Positions 10,334-22,112 are shown, counted from the stretch's first letter. The stretch: 64,000 bases of DNA from Reyranella sp. (GCF_030651995.1 NZ_JAUSBN010000021.1:1-64000); one strand, 5' to 3'. Numbers and translations: made by a program. The notes: generated by a model from the sequence alone, not told the origin.

Positions 10334-11269
10334 TCACACCTTCTTGCTCATTTTCGGGTCGAGCGTGTCGCGCAGACCGTCGCCCATGATGTTGATGGCC
10401 AGCACCGTCAAGGCAAGGAAGATGCCGGGATACAGGATGTTGTGCGGGAACACGCGGAACAGCGTGCGGCCCTCGGCCATGATGTTGCCCCAGCTCGGGA
10501 TTTCCGGCGGGATGCCGATGCCCAGGAAGGACAGCGCGGCTTCCGTGAGGATCGCGGCGGCGGCGAGGAAGGTGCCCTGCACGATCAGCGGCGCCACCGT
10601 GTTGGGCAGGATGTGGCGGAACATCAGGATCCAGGTCGGCGTGCCGACCGAGATCGCGCCTTCGACGTAGGGCTCCTCGCGCACCGTCAGCACGATCGAA
10701 CGCACCAGACGCACGACTCTTGGGACGTCGGGCACGACGATGGCGAAGACCACGGTTATCAGGCCGGCGCGCCAGATCGAGACGAGAGCGATCGCGAGCA
10801 ATATGCCCGGAATCGCCATCAACCCATCCATGATGCGCATGATGATCCCGTCGGCCCATCGGACGTAGCCGGACACCAGGCCGATGACCATGCCGATGGC
10901 GACCGAGATGATCGACACGGCGACGCCGACGGCCAGCGAGACGCGCGCGCCGTAGAGGACGCGGCTGTAGACGTCGCGGCCCAGGCTGTCGGTGCCCATG
11001 ATGGCGACCCGCTTGACCGTCGTCCCGTCGTCGAGACGGTAAGTGATCTCGGTACCCGGTTTCTTGTTGCGCGACGCCGGGTCGATGCGGGTCGGGTCCA
11101 CGGTGCCGAGGAACGGCGCCAGGATGGCGATCACCAGCATCGTGAGCAGGATGACGCCGCCGAAGATCACGTTCGGGTTGCGGATAGCAACGAGCCAGAG
11201 GCTCTTGCGCTTGGTCGACGCCGCCGCAATGGAGGCGGAGTCGACGACTTCTTCGGTGATCGAGCTCAA
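10334..11269 (-). CDS. ABC transporter permease, DppC-like
   Basis: 311-residue inner-membrane permease of the peptide/nickel importer class. An N-terminal membrane segment (VIFGGVILLTMLVIAILAPFL, about 34-54) is followed by a periplasmic loop with the DppC-type block IMGTDSLGRDVYSRVLYG, then the BPD_transp_1 domain with about five membrane segments. It contains the EAA-like loop that contacts the ATPase, here EGAISVGTPTWILMFRHILPN. Its ATGA start overlaps the stop of the other permease (11266-11269), so the two are translationally coupled. Confidence 0.92.
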   Translation of the reverse strand: MSSITEEVVDSASIAAASTKRKSLWLVAIRNPNVIFGGVILLTMLVIAILAPFLGTVDPTRIDPASRNKKPGTEITYRLDDGTTVKRVAIMGTDSLGRDVYSRVLYGARVSLAVGVAVSIISVAIGMVIGLVSGYVRWADGIIMRIMDGLMAIPGILLAIALVSIWRAGLITVVFAIVVPDVPRVVRLVRSIVLTVREEPYVEGAISVGTPTWILMFRHILPNTVAPLIVQGTFLAAAAILTEAALSFLGIGIPPEIPSWGNIMAEGRTLFRVFPHNILYPGIFLALTVLAINIMGDGLRDTLDPKMSKKV

Positions 11270-12207
11270 TACCGGATCCTCGGGTCGAACAGGGTGTAGC
11301 TGATGTCGATGAGCAGGTTGATCACGACATAGACGACGGAGAAGAGAAGAATGACGGTCTGGATGGTCGGGAAGTCGCGGCTCAGCACCGCTTCGACCGT
11401 GAGTCGGCCGAGACCGGGCAGACCGAAGACGCTTTCCGTGACCACCGCGCCGCCGATCAGGATGGCGATGCCGAGGCCGATGACGGTGAGGATCGGCACG
11501 GCAGCGTTACGCAGCGCATGGCGCATCAGCACCACGCGGTTGGACAGGCCCTTGGCGCGGGCGGTGCGGATGTAATCCTCGTTCAGCACCTCGAGCACCG
11601 AGGCGCGCGTGATGCGCGAGATCAGCGCCACGAAGCCGACCGACAGCGTGAGCGACGGCAGGACCATGCGTTCGGCGAACTGCCAGAAGTTGACGCCGAT
11701 GCGGACATAGCCCTGCACCGGCAGCCAGCCCAGCTCGATGGCGAAGACGTAGATCAGGCAGTAGCCGATCACGAAACCCGGCACCGAGAAGCCCAGCACC
11801 GAGAAGCCCATCACCGCCTTGTCGATCAGGGAGCCCTGGCGGTAGGCGGCCATGACGCCGATCGGCACCGAAATGCTGACGGCGAAGACCAGGGTGCAGA
11901 TCGCCAGCGCAAGCGTCGGCTCGACGCGCTGGGCGATCAGCTCGGCGACCGTCTTCTTGAAGAAGAAGCTCTCGCCGAAATTGCCCTGCAGGACATTGCC
12001 GATCCAGATGGCGAACTGCGTCCAGATCGGCTCGTCGAGGCCGAGCTTGGTGCGGATGTCCGCAATCTGGTCCGAAGTGGCGTTGTCGCCGGCGATGACC
12101 GCGGCGGGATCGCCCGGCGTCAGTCGCAGCATGAGGAAGACGAAGACAGCCACCACCCCCAATACGGGGACGATGGCTATGAGACGACGGGCGATAAAGT
12201 CGAGCAT
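11266..12207 (-). CDS. ABC transporter permease, DppB-like
   Basis: 313 residues, the usual length of a DppB permease. Start chosen at MLDFIARRL (12207) because AGAGGGA lies 4-5 nt upstream; an in-frame ATG 18 nt earlier has no such site. The N-terminal RRLIAIVPVLGVVAVFVFLML segment and the LTPGDPA block that follows are the classical DppB start, and the EAA loop reads DYIRTARAKGLSNRVVLMRHALRNA. Membrane domains of this type import peptides, nickel chelates, glutathione or opines; the substrate cannot be deduced here. Downstream of the substrate-binding protein gene, 87 nt away. Confidence 0.92.
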   Translation of the reverse strand: MLDFIARRLIAIVPVLGVVAVFVFLMLRLTPGDPAAVIAGDNATSDQIADIRTKLGLDEPIWTQFAIWIGNVLQGNFGESFFFKKTVAELIAQRVEPTLALAICTLVFAVSISVPIGVMAAYRQGSLIDKAVMGFSVLGFSVPGFVIGYCLIYVFAIELGWLPVQGYVRIGVNFWQFAERMVLPSLTLSVGFVALISRITRASVLEVLNEDYIRTARAKGLSNRVVLMRHALRNAAVPILTVIGLGIAILIGGAVVTESVFGLPGLGRLTVEAVLSRDFPTIQTVILLFSVVYVVINLLIDISYTLFDPRIRY

Positions 12208-12219
12208 TTTCCCTCTACG

Positions 12220-12266
12220 TGTCACCCGGGCAGAGCGAGAGATCCTTCACTCTGCCCAGGATGACA
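12220..12266. repeat. Intergenic palindromic repeat
   Basis: An imperfect inverted repeat, GTCACCCGGGCAGAG against CTCTGCCCAGGATGAC, lies between the substrate-binding protein and permease genes. It is related to the repeat family at 10213 and 58559. In an ABC operon a hairpin after the binding-protein gene may protect its message and reduce permease expression, which would fit here but is inference. Confidence 0.55.
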
Positions 12267-12294
12267 ACGCGACCGCCGGATGGCGGCCCCGCTG

Positions 12295-13878
12295 TCACTT
12301 CTTCTCGATGTTCCACATCACCGGCACCGGCGCCTTCAGCCAGCCCGAGATATTGGAGCGCATGGCGCCGGGTCCGTACCATTGGCCGACCCAGCCATAC
12401 TGCGCCGTTTGCAAGGCCCGGGCCTGAACGGCGGCCGCGAGCTCCTTGTTCTTCACCGGATCGGTTTCCTTGGCGTAGGCGTCGCGCAGCTTTTCCATCT
12501 CCGGATCGTTCGGCCAGCCGAACCACGCCTTGTCGCCGTTCGCGACCATGTAGGAGGTCGAAATCGGGTTCAGGATGTCCGCCGCCACCGAGAATGTGTG
12601 GAAGAGATTCCAGCCGCCCTGACTCACGGGACCCTTGTTGGTTCGACGCGTGACGACGGTTTGCCAGTCCATCGACTGCATGTCGACCTTGAAGCCACCC
12701 TGTTCGAGCAGCGCCTTTGTCACAGGGGCCATGTTGGTGAGAACCGGCAGGGTGGTCGACTGCAGCAGCACGATCGGCGTGCCGTCGTAGCCCGCTTCCT
12801 TCAGCAGCGCCTTCGACTTCTCGAAGTTCGGCTTCACGAACAGGTCGCCCGGCGCATTGACGGCGTTGGGCGTGCCGCAGATGAACGCGGCCGTGCAGAC
12901 CTTGTAGAACTCCGGCTCGCCGACGGTCGCCTTGAGATAGTCCTCCTGGCGGATGCTGAGCAGAGCGGCTTCGCGGATCTTCGCATTGTTGAACGGCGGC
13001 TGGAGCCAGTTCATGCGGAAGATGAACTGGTGACCGAGCGGGTTCCAGTTGTAGAGCGTGACACCCTTTTCCTTCCTGAGGAGCGGGATCAGGTCGTGCG
13101 GCGGCTGCTCGATGACGTCGATCTCGCCCGCGGCGATGGCGTTCACCTGCTGCTGCGGATCGGGCATCTCGATGATCTCGACGCGATCGACCTTGACCAC
13201 CTTGCCGCCGGCGAGGCCCGAGGCCGGCTCGGCGCGCGGCTTGTACTTGGTGTTCTTGACGTAGACGACCTTCTCGCCGGGCTTCCACTCGTCCTTCTTG
13301 AAGATGAACGGGCCGGAGCCGGTGTAGTCGTCGATCTGCTTGAACGGGTCGGTCTCGGCGACGCGCTTGGGCATCATGAAGGGCACGGTGGAAGACGGCT
13401 TGCCCAGCGCGTCGAGGACGAGGCCGAACGGCTCCTTGAAGACGATCTGGAAGGTCTTGGCGTCGATTGCCTTCATCGTGCCGACCGAGGCCATCATCTG
13501 CTGACCCAGCGAGTCGCGTGCGCCCCAGCGCTTGATCGAGGCGACGCAGTCCTCGGCGGTGACGGGCTGGCCGTCATGCCATTCGAGGCCGTCGCGCAAC
13601 GTGAAGGTCCAGCTCAGCTTGTCGGCCGAGGCCTCGTACTTGTCGACCATCTGCGGCTGGATGCGAGAATCGGCATCCTGGGCGAACAGGGTGTCGTAGA
13701 TCATGTAGCCGTGGTTTCGGGTGATGAAGGCGGTCGTCCAGATCGGGTCCAGGACCTTCAGATCGGAATGGGCGACCATCTTCAGGGTCTGCGCCGACGC
13801 CGGGGCAGCAACCGCCGCCACTGCCGTCGACAGGGCCAGACAGGCCGCAGCCTGTCGCAATCTCCGCATAACGTGCAT
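12295..13878 (-). CDS. ABC transporter substrate-binding protein, family 5
   Basis: 527-residue periplasmic binding protein of the DppA/OppA class (SBP_bac_5). A Sec signal peptide is clear: RRLRQ, a hydrophobic stretch, and an ASA-Q cleavage site near residue 29. Family marks are LDPIWTTAFITRNHGYMIYDTL, the FTLRDGLEWHDGQPVTAEDC block and GSGPFIFKKDEWKPGE. It captures the ligand and delivers it to the permeases downstream; the ligand is unknown. First gene of the operon SBP-permease-permease-ATPase. The 70-nt gap to the divergent dioxygenase gene must hold both promoters. Confidence 0.92.
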   Translation of the reverse strand: MHVMRRLRQAAACLALSTAVAAVAAPASAQTLKMVAHSDLKVLDPIWTTAFITRNHGYMIYDTLFAQDADSRIQPQMVDKYEASADKLSWTFTLRDGLEWHDGQPVTAEDCVASIKRWGARDSLGQQMMASVGTMKAIDAKTFQIVFKEPFGLVLDALGKPSSTVPFMMPKRVAETDPFKQIDDYTGSGPFIFKKDEWKPGEKVVYVKNTKYKPRAEPASGLAGGKVVKVDRVEIIEMPDPQQQVNAIAAGEIDVIEQPPHDLIPLLRKEKGVTLYNWNPLGHQFIFRMNWLQPPFNNAKIREAALLSIRQEDYLKATVGEPEFYKVCTAAFICGTPNAVNAPGDLFVKPNFEKSKALLKEAGYDGTPIVLLQSTTLPVLTNMAPVTKALLEQGGFKVDMQSMDWQTVVTRRTNKGPVSQGGWNLFHTFSVAADILNPISTSYMVANGDKAWFGWPNDPEMEKLRDAYAKETDPVKNKELAAAVQARALQTAQYGWVGQWYGPGAMRSNISGWLKAPVPVMWNIEKK

Positions 13879-13948
13879 GATTTAATACTTCCCTTTTCCA
13901 ACACCCAACTTCAGACAAGCTGCCACGAGCCGGACGAGGAATAAAGCA

Positions 13949-14713
13949 ATGTCGATGCCGACCATCTTCGTGTCCCACGGAGCGCCGACGCTGATTCTCG
14001 GCGACGCGCCCGCGCGGAGCTTCCTGGCCGGGCTCGGCCGGCAGCTTCCGCGCCCGGCCGGCATCGTCGCGGTGTCGGCGCACTGGGACACAGACGTGCC
14101 GGCTGTATCGATAGTCCGCCGGCCGGACACGATCCACGACTTCTACGGCTTCCCCGACGCGCTCTACAAGCTGCGCTATGACGCGCCCGGCGCGCCGGCT
14201 CTTGCCGAGAAGGTGGCCAAGCTCACGGGCGCCGCGCACGACCATCACCGAGGCCTCGATCATGGCGCCTGGGTGCCGGCGATGCTGGGGTGGCCCGAGG
14301 CCGACATCCCGATCTTCCAGCTTTCGGTGCAACCGGCCCTCGGTCCGGCGCATCACATCGCGCTCGGACGCAAGCTCGTCGCGCTGCGTGAAGAGGGTGT
14401 CCTGGTGATGGGCAGCGGCAGCGCCATCCACAATCTGCGCGCGCTGATCCGCAGCGGGGACCCGTCGGAGCCCGAGCCCTGGGCGCAGGCCTTCGACGAC
14501 TGGCTGGCCGATACGCTGGAGAAGGGCGACGAGGCGTCGCTTGCCGACTATCGCGCGCGCGCGCCCTATGCCCGGGAAGCCCACCCGACCGACGAGCACC
14601 TCCTGCCGCTGCACGTCGCCTACGGTGCCGCTGGCGAGGGCGCCCGCGGGCGGGCACTGCATCGCAGCTTCACCCTGGGCAATCTCTCGATGGCCGCTTA
14701 CGCGTTCGGGTAG
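13949..14713 (+). CDS. ygiD: LigB-family extradiol dioxygenase, YgiD/4,5-DOPA type
   Basis: 254 residues, matching class III extradiol ring-cleavage dioxygenases of the YgiD/DODA group, which open catechol rings such as DOPA with a non-haem metal. Expected metal-ligand histidines are visible in FVSHGAPT (His10), SAHWDTD and DHGAWVPAM, and the GSGSAIHNL block is also conserved. The start at 13949 is preceded by a weak site and lies 70 nt from the divergent ABC operon. Plant-like substrates are known for the family; the real one here is open. Confidence 0.88.
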   Translation: MSMPTIFVSHGAPTLILGDAPARSFLAGLGRQLPRPAGIVAVSAHWDTDVPAVSIVRRPDTIHDFYGFPDALYKLRYDAPGAPALAEKVAKLTGAAHDHHRGLDHGAWVPAMLGWPEADIPIFQLSVQPALGPAHHIALGRKLVALREEGVLVMGSGSAIHNLRALIRSGDPSEPEPWAQAFDDWLADTLEKGDEASLADYRARAPYAREAHPTDEHLLPLHVAYGAAGEGARGRALHRSFTLGNLSMAAYAFG

Positions 14714-14748
14714 GGGCGTCCAGCGCCCGGCGGCACGTTCCTTCAGCC

Positions 14749-17700
14749 TCAGATCATGAGGTCGTAATCGTGCGCCGCATGTGCGGTGCTCAAGGCTGCG
14801 GTCCACTCCGAGACGGCGCTGGCATCCTTGGCCGCGATGTTCATCAGGGAGAGTTCCGCGAGCGAGACGTCGGTCAGTTTGTAGGTCTGGTTGTTGCCCT
14901 CGATGGTGATGACGGTCGAGCCGTTCGCTTCGGCGATGGAGAAATGGTCCTTGGCCATCCAGCCGAAGTCGAGGGTGTCGAGGGCGGTGTCGAAATCGAT
15001 CGCCGTGTTGCTGCCCCAGGCCCAGGTGATCGCGAACGTATCGGCCTTCCCGTTGCCGACATGGCCCTGGTCCGGCGCACGATCGTCATTGACGATGGTG
15101 CCGATGGCGGTGGCGTCGGCGAGGGAGGCGCCGCTCGCGTTGGAGAGCGTGACCGCGAAGGTCTCGTTCCCCTCGAACACGGTGTCACCGCTGATATCCA
15201 CATGCACCGTCTTCGAGGTTTCGCCCGCCGTGAAGGTGAGGGTTCCGTTGGTGGCCACATAGTCCGAGCCGGCGGTCGCCGTGCCGTCTGCGGTGGAATA
15301 GGCCACCGTCACCGGCCCTGCGGCGGCCTTGTCGAGCGTCACGGTGAACATGAAGTGGGCATGCTCGCCATTGCCCTCGGCGACCGCGAGATCGGCGATG
15401 GAGAGGGCCGGCAGGACCGGGGCGCCGTCGTCGTCGATGATGGTGCCGATGGCGGTGCCGTCGGCGATCGTGGCGCCGGCGGGGCTGGAGAGGTTGACCT
15501 TGAAGGTCTCGTTGCTCTCGGCCAGCACGTCGCCCTTGATGTCCACGTGGACCATCTTGGAAGTCTCGCCGGCGGCAAAGGTGACGGTGCCGCTGGAGGC
15601 GACGTAGTCCTTGCCGGCCTTGGCCGTGCCGTTTGCGGTGGAATAGGCCACCGTTACCGGCCCGTCGACAGCCTTGTCGAGCGTCACCACGAACATGAAA
15701 TGGGCATGGCCGCCATTGCCTTCCACCACCGAGAGGTCGGCGATGGAGAGCGCGGGAAGCGCTCCGCCCTCGTTCCCGGTCGCGCCGTCGGTCGCCCCCG
15801 ACGCCCCCGCCACCGTGCCTCCGCCGGCAATCGGCAGGTTGAAGTCGACGATCTGGGCGTTGGAAACCTGGCCCAGGCCGATCTTGCCGGACAGGTCGTC
15901 CTCGCGGACCTGGGTGAAGGTGAACTCGAAATTGGCCGCGGAGAGGTCGGCCCGGGTGACGCCGAGCAGGATGAGCTTCTGGCCCGTGCTGAGATCCGCG
16001 ATGACCACGCCTTCGTTGCTGTCGGTCATCGAGAGGTTTTCGCGGCTGCCATAGAATTTGAAGCTCACCACGTCGGTCGCGGGATCGAAGGCGACCCGGT
16101 CCACCTGTCCTACTTCATGAGAGCGCATATAGACGGTGTCGGCGGCGAGCACCGGTCCGTTCTCCCAGGCGAGCGCGCCGCTCAGCGCCTCGCGCAAGTG
16201 ATCGTTGTCGATGAACCGGAAGTTCTCCACCGAGAGATCGGCGAGGCGGACACCCTGCACGATCACCGTCTCGCCGCTCCAGGGGCTCCTGAAGCCGAAG
16301 CCCTGGGGCGTATCGATGACGATGAAGGAATGGATGTTGGCGTTGCCGAGGTCGATCCTGTCCACCGCCGGATCTAAGCCGACGATATCGGCGCCGCTCA
16401 CGGAGTTGATGAGCCAGACTTTGCCGGTACCATTGCCCGGATCCTGCTGCGTGTCGTCGTCGGTGATCTGGCCCACCGCCGTGGCGTCGGCGATGGTCGC
16501 GCCGCTGGCGCCAGAGAGAGTGAGCGAGAAGGTTTCAGTCGCCTCCACCGCGGTGTCGCCGTTGACGACCACATGCACCATTTTCGAGGTCTCGCCGACC
16601 GCGAAGGTCAGTGTTCCGGTGAGCGCGGCATAGTCGGATCCCGCGGTCGCCGTCCCGTTGGCGGTGGCATAGTTCACCGTCACGGGGCTGGTCGCCGCCT
16701 TGTCGAGCGTGACGACGAACATCAGCTCGGCGGTGCCCGAATCGCCCTCGCGCATGGCGACATCGCCGACCGAGAGCGCGGGCAGTTTGGCCGCTGCGTC
16801 GTCGTTGGTGACGGTGCCGGTTGCCGGGCCGTCGGCGATGGTCGCGCCGGCGGCATTGGCGAGGCGGACGGTGAAGGTCTCATTGCCCTCCGCCACCTTG
16901 TCGCCCTTGACCTTGACCTGGATGGTCTTCGACGTTTCCCCCGCCGCGAAGGTGAGGTTGCCGCTCGCGGCAACATAGTCGCTGCCGGATGTGGCGGTGC
17001 CGTCGGCCGTGGAATAGGCGACCGTGACCGGGCCGGCTGCCGCCGCGGACAGGGTCACGGTGAAGGTCATGAGCCTGGTGCCGGAATTGCCCTCCTTCAG
17101 CGACACGTCGGCAATGGACAGGCTGGGCATTGCCGGCTCCGCCGTGTCGAAGGCCGCGACCCATTCCTGGACCGTGCTCGCGTCCTTCGCGCGGATATTG
17201 TCCATGCTCAGCTCGGCGAGCGTCACGCCATCGAGCCTGTAGGTCTGGTTGTTGCCGGTGATGGTGATGACGACCGAGCCGCCCACCTCGGCGATGGAGA
17301 AATTGTCCTTCTGGAACCAGCCGAAATCGAGCACGTCGAGGTCGGGGTCGAAGGCGAGGACCGTATTGGCGCCCCACATCCAGCTGACGGTGGTCACGGT
17401 GGCCGTGCCGTCGCCCCCGGTCTGGCCGTCGCCCCCTGTCTCTCCGCCGGTTGAGCCGCCCGTCGAGCCGCCGTCCGCCTGGGTGCCGTCCCAGCCTGCA
17501 TAGTCGGAGACGGTGCCGTCATCGTTGAAGTCGTCGTGCCACAGCTCCTCGGCGAGGGAGAGTGTTTTGCCGGCTAGATGGGCGGCGACGAGGGTCGAAT
17601 AGCTCGGCGTGTCGTAGGCCCCGAACTGCTGGATGTACTTGAGGATGGAGGTGCCGTATTCGTCGGCCGAGGCGCTGCCATTGTTGAGAAGGTCCAGCGT

Positions 17701-18228
17701 GCCCCAGGCCCCCCGCAGATGGGCGGCGGCAAGAATGCCTGTAAGGGTGAGCGTGACGGTGACGCTCTGCCCGGTGGTGTCCACATAGGTGCGCTGGCTG
17801 CCGATCAGCGCGTCGAGGCTGGTGCCCTTGGCCTCGAGCCCGCTCTCGATGACGTTGAGGTTGTAACCGAAGGCGTCGAGGATGATGGCTTCCTGGATGT
17901 CGGTCTTGAGCGTGGCGAAGCTGTCGACGCCGTTCTTGCCGGTGAAACGGCCGGTCCACAGGTTGCCCGTATTGTCCAGATAGTAGCCGAGGTCGATGAG
18001 CAGCGGCTCGCCGAATTGATAGCCGACGAAGCCCAGCGAATTCACGGAAGTGTACTGCATGTCACGCCAGGAGAGCTGGCCGGCCTGATAGGCGTTCCAG
18101 TTGGCATCGCCCACCCAGCTGCGGATTTGGCCCTCGGTGATCTGCCCCGAGAGATAGCGGTCGTAGTCGACACCGGATTCGAAGGCCCGCAGCGCGTTCA
18201 GAAAGTCCGTGAAAGTCCCGTTCGACAT
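14749..18228 (-). CDS. Large Calx-beta repeat protein with lysozyme-like N-terminus
   Basis: 1159 residues. N-terminal domain (about 8-235) resembles a lysozyme/transglycosylase fold: AFESGVD with a candidate catalytic Glu17, then NSLGFVGYQFGEPLLIDLGYY, then an IQEAI helix. A Gly/Ser/Thr linker follows (about 252-275). Four Calx-beta domains lie near 368-476, 483-590, 815-925 and 925-1035, each with the E-G-N/D start, AGSDY and GETSK blocks and an IxDDD-type end. Four copies of a separate module of about 80 residues (about 280-360, 598-676, 697-777, 1065-1145) carry an FDP-x-x-D-x-L-DFGW core; two are degenerate. No N-terminal signal peptide; the hydrophobic C-terminus (YDLMI) fits type I secretion. 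Probably an adhesin-like extracellular glycan-active protein. No secretion genes lie nearby. Confidence 0.75.
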   Translation of the reverse strand: MSNGTFTDFLNALRAFESGVDYDRYLSGQITEGQIRSWVGDANWNAYQAGQLSWRDMQYTSVNSLGFVGYQFGEPLLIDLGYYLDNTGNLWTGRFTGKNGVDSFATLKTDIQEAIILDAFGYNLNVIESGLEAKGTSLDALIGSQRTYVDTTGQSVTVTLTLTGILAAAHLRGAWGTLDLLNNGSASADEYGTSILKYIQQFGAYDTPSYSTLVAAHLAGKTLSLAEELWHDDFNDDGTVSDYAGWDGTQADGGSTGGSTGGETGGDGQTGGDGTATVTTVSWMWGANTVLAFDPDLDVLDFGWFQKDNFSIAEVGGSVVITITGNNQTYRLDGVTLAELSMDNIRAKDASTVQEWVAAFDTAEPAMPSLSIADVSLKEGNSGTRLMTFTVTLSAAAAGPVTVAYSTADGTATSGSDYVAASGNLTFAAGETSKTIQVKVKGDKVAEGNETFTVRLANAAGATIADGPATGTVTNDDAAAKLPALSVGDVAMREGDSGTAELMFVVTLDKAATSPVTVNYATANGTATAGSDYAALTGTLTFAVGETSKMVHVVVNGDTAVEATETFSLTLSGASGATIADATAVGQITDDDTQQDPGNGTGKVWLINSVSGADIVGLDPAVDRIDLGNANIHSFIVIDTPQGFGFRSPWSGETVIVQGVRLADLSVENFRFIDNDHLREALSGALAWENGPVLAADTVYMRSHEVGQVDRVAFDPATDVVSFKFYGSRENLSMTDSNEGVVIADLSTGQKLILLGVTRADLSAANFEFTFTQVREDDLSGKIGLGQVSNAQIVDFNLPIAGGGTVAGASGATDGATGNEGGALPALSIADLSVVEGNGGHAHFMFVVTLDKAVDGPVTVAYSTANGTAKAGKDYVASSGTVTFAAGETSKMVHVDIKGDVLAESNETFKVNLSSPAGATIADGTAIGTIIDDDGAPVLPALSIADLAVAEGNGEHAHFMFTVTLDKAAAGPVTVAYSTADGTATAGSDYVATNGTLTFTAGETSKTVHVDISGDTVFEGNETFAVTLSNASGASLADATAIGTIVNDDRAPDQGHVGNGKADTFAITWAWGSNTAIDFDTALDTLDFGWMAKDHFSIAEANGSTVITIEGNNQTYKLTDVSLAELSLMNIAAKDASAVSEWTAALSTAHAAHDYDLMI

Positions 18229-18306
18229 GACAGCCCCCTTCCGACCTCAACGCAGGTACCGACCTCGCAGTATCGTCGATATCCGTGTGTGGTACTCCAA
18301 TACCAT

Positions 18307-18328
18307 AACCGTTCGATGTCGGACGGTT
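18307..18328. promoter_or_regulatory. Inverted repeat upstream of the Calx-beta gene
   Basis: AACCGT (18307-18312) and ACGGTT (18323-18328), 10 nt apart, lie 79-100 nt upstream of the 14749-18228 gene. This could be a regulator site in its promoter. No known regulator motif is recognised. The rest of 18229-18400 shows nothing else I can name. Confidence 0.25.
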
Positions 18329-18400
18329 CCAAGGCCTCAATCAGGCTGTGATATTCGAGTGGCTCAAGGGAGAGCGCACCGCTGGAGGGGCGCGCTCGAA

Positions 18401-18433
18401 CGAAAACGGGGGCGCCTGAGCACCCCCGTTTCG
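18401..18433 (-). terminator. Terminator after grxD
   Basis: On the minus strand CGAAACGGGGG pairs with CCCCCGTTTTCG around a 10-nt loop, followed by TTCG. It lies 27 nt after the grxD stop and probably ends the purC-to-grxD message. The T-run is short and interrupted. Confidence 0.6.
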
Positions 18434-18459
18434 ACAAGATCAGAACTGTGCGGAAGGTG

Positions 18460-18801
18460 TTACGCGGCTTCCGCCAGCGCCACGCCCTTTTCCTTGAGGA
18501 CCTGCTCGAGCTCGCCGGTCTCGAACATCTCGCGGATGATGTCGCAGCCGCCGATGAACTCGCCCTTGACGTAGAGCTGAGGAATCGTCGGCCACTGGCT
18601 GAAGTTCTTGATGCCTTCCCGCAGTTCCGGGTCGACGAGGATGTTGATGCCGTGGAATTTCACGCCGAGCTGGCTCAGCACGTCGACCACCGCGGCCGAG
18701 AAGCCGCACTGGGGAAATACGGGCGTGCCCTTCATGAACAGCAGAACGTCGTTCTTTCCGATCTCGTCGCGGATACGCTCGAACACCTGGGGTTCGCTCA
18801 T
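18460..18801 (-). CDS. grxD: Monothiol glutaredoxin Grx4
   Basis: 113 residues with the monothiol CGFS active site (PQCGFS, near residue 32), the GSH-binding WPTIPQLYV block and GGCDI. Proteins of this type bind a glutathione-ligated [2Fe-2S] cluster and hand it to targets, commonly in a complex with BolA. The bolA gene lies 55 nt upstream on the same strand, which supports that partnership. The purine enzyme genes upstream are part of the same conserved alphaproteobacterial block. Confidence 0.95.
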   Translation of the reverse strand: MSEPQVFERIRDEIGKNDVLLFMKGTPVFPQCGFSAAVVDVLSQLGVKFHGINILVDPELREGIKNFSQWPTIPQLYVKGEFIGGCDIIREMFETGELEQVLKEKGVALAEAA

Positions 18802-18856
18802 GATCGATCTCCGTGGAGCGCCACCGGGGGCGCGGGGTTGTCCGAATATAGGGCGT

Positions 18857-19093
18857 TCAGGGCCTGTGCGCCATGGTGGTCAGCTTCAGCGCGTGGAGAA
18901 CGCCCCCCATACGGCCGCCCAGGGCACCATAGACCATCTGGTGCTGCTGGATCTTGGATTTGCCCACGAAGGCGGGGGAAATCACCGTGGCGGCATAGTG
19001 GTCGCCATCGCCGGCGAGGTCCTGGATCTCGACCTCGGCGTCGGGGATGCCTTCCTTGATCAGGCGGATGATGTCGTCGGCGTGCATCGGCAT
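18857..19093 (-). CDS. bolA: BolA-family protein
   Basis: 78 residues. BolA proteins work with monothiol glutaredoxins in iron-sulfur cluster sensing or transfer. The KH-like fold is recognisable from EVEIQDLAGDGDHYAATVISPAF (residues about 20-42), the GKSKIQQHQMVYGALGG helix and the ALKLTTM end strand. The HQMVY His is the usual cluster-ligand candidate. The start is either the ATG at 19093 or the one two codons later. Encoded between purL and grxD. Confidence 0.93.
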   Translation of the reverse strand: MPMHADDIIRLIKEGIPDAEVEIQDLAGDGDHYAATVISPAFVGKSKIQQHQMVYGALGGRMGGVLHALKLTTMAHRP

Positions 19094-19115
19094 GGGACGA
19101 TCCTTCTCGTTGGCC

Positions 19116-21371
<2,256 letters not shown>

Positions 21372-21396
21372 GACACGTCCTTCATCAAAGCGGGCC

Positions 21397-22089
21397 TCAC
21401 GAGAGCGCCTCGACCATGCCCTCGAACAGGGCCTTGCCGTCGGTGCCGCCGAACATCGGCTCCACCGCATTCTCGGGATGGGGCATCAGGCCCAGCACCG
21501 TCTTGGTGTCGTTGAAGACACCGGCGATGTTGCTGCTGGAGCCGTTGGGATTGCCGCGTCCGTCGACGATCGAGCCGTCGGGGCCGCAGTAGCGGAAAGC
21601 GATCTGGCCGCGATCCTCGAGCCGCTTCATCGTGTCGGCGTCGGCGAAATAGTTGCCCTCGGCGTGGGCCACCGGCACCTTGATCACCTGGCCCGCCTGG
21701 TAGCGGTTGGTGAACAGGCTCTGGCTGGTCTCGACCCGGAGGTGGACGTCGGCGCAGACGAACTTGAGGTGCGAGTTGCGCATCAGGGTGCCCGGCAGCA
21801 GACCCGCCTCGGTCACGATCTGGAAGCCGTTGCAGATGCCCAGCACCGGCACGCCCTGCGCGGCCCGCTTCTTGACCTCGGCCATCACCGGTGACTGTGC
21901 GGCCATCGCGCCGCAGCGCAGATAATCCCCATAGGAGAAGCCGCCCGGCACCACGATCAGGTCGACCTTCTCGAAGTCGCCGTCGCCGTGCCAAACCATC
22001 TGCGGCCGGCGCCCGGTGACCAGCTCGATCGCCTGCGCCACATCGCCTTCGCGATTGGAACCGGGGAAGACCAATACAGCTGCTTTCAT
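21397..22089 (-). CDS. purQ: Phosphoribosylformylglycinamidine synthase subunit PurQ
   Basis: 230-residue class I glutamine amidotransferase that supplies ammonia to PurL. The [12 protein letters not shown] start, the nucleophile elbow GICNGFQ and the catalytic His/Glu in [11 protein letters not shown] are all visible. It lies 25 nt before purL and 148 nt after purS, with a palindromic repeat pair in that gap. Confidence 0.96.
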   Translation of the reverse strand: MKAAVLVFPGSNREGDVAQAIELVTGRRPQMVWHGDGDFEKVDLIVVPGGFSYGDYLRCGAMAAQSPVMAEVKKRAAQGVPVLGICNGFQIVTEAGLLPGTLMRNSHLKFVCADVHLRVETSQSLFTNRYQAGQVIKVPVAHAEGNYFADADTMKRLEDRGQIAFRYCGPDGSIVDGRGNPNGSSSNIAGVFNDTKTVLGLMPHPENAVEPMFGGTDGKALFEGMVEALS

Positions 22090-22112
22090 CTCCGTCCGTC
22101 CATACCAGCAAG

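Noticed and set aside
15060..17100. DNA-level repeats that could look like a tandem or CRISPR-like array
   Set aside because: They are the Calx-beta domains of one open protein frame, spaced about 320 nt and diverged, not short identical units.
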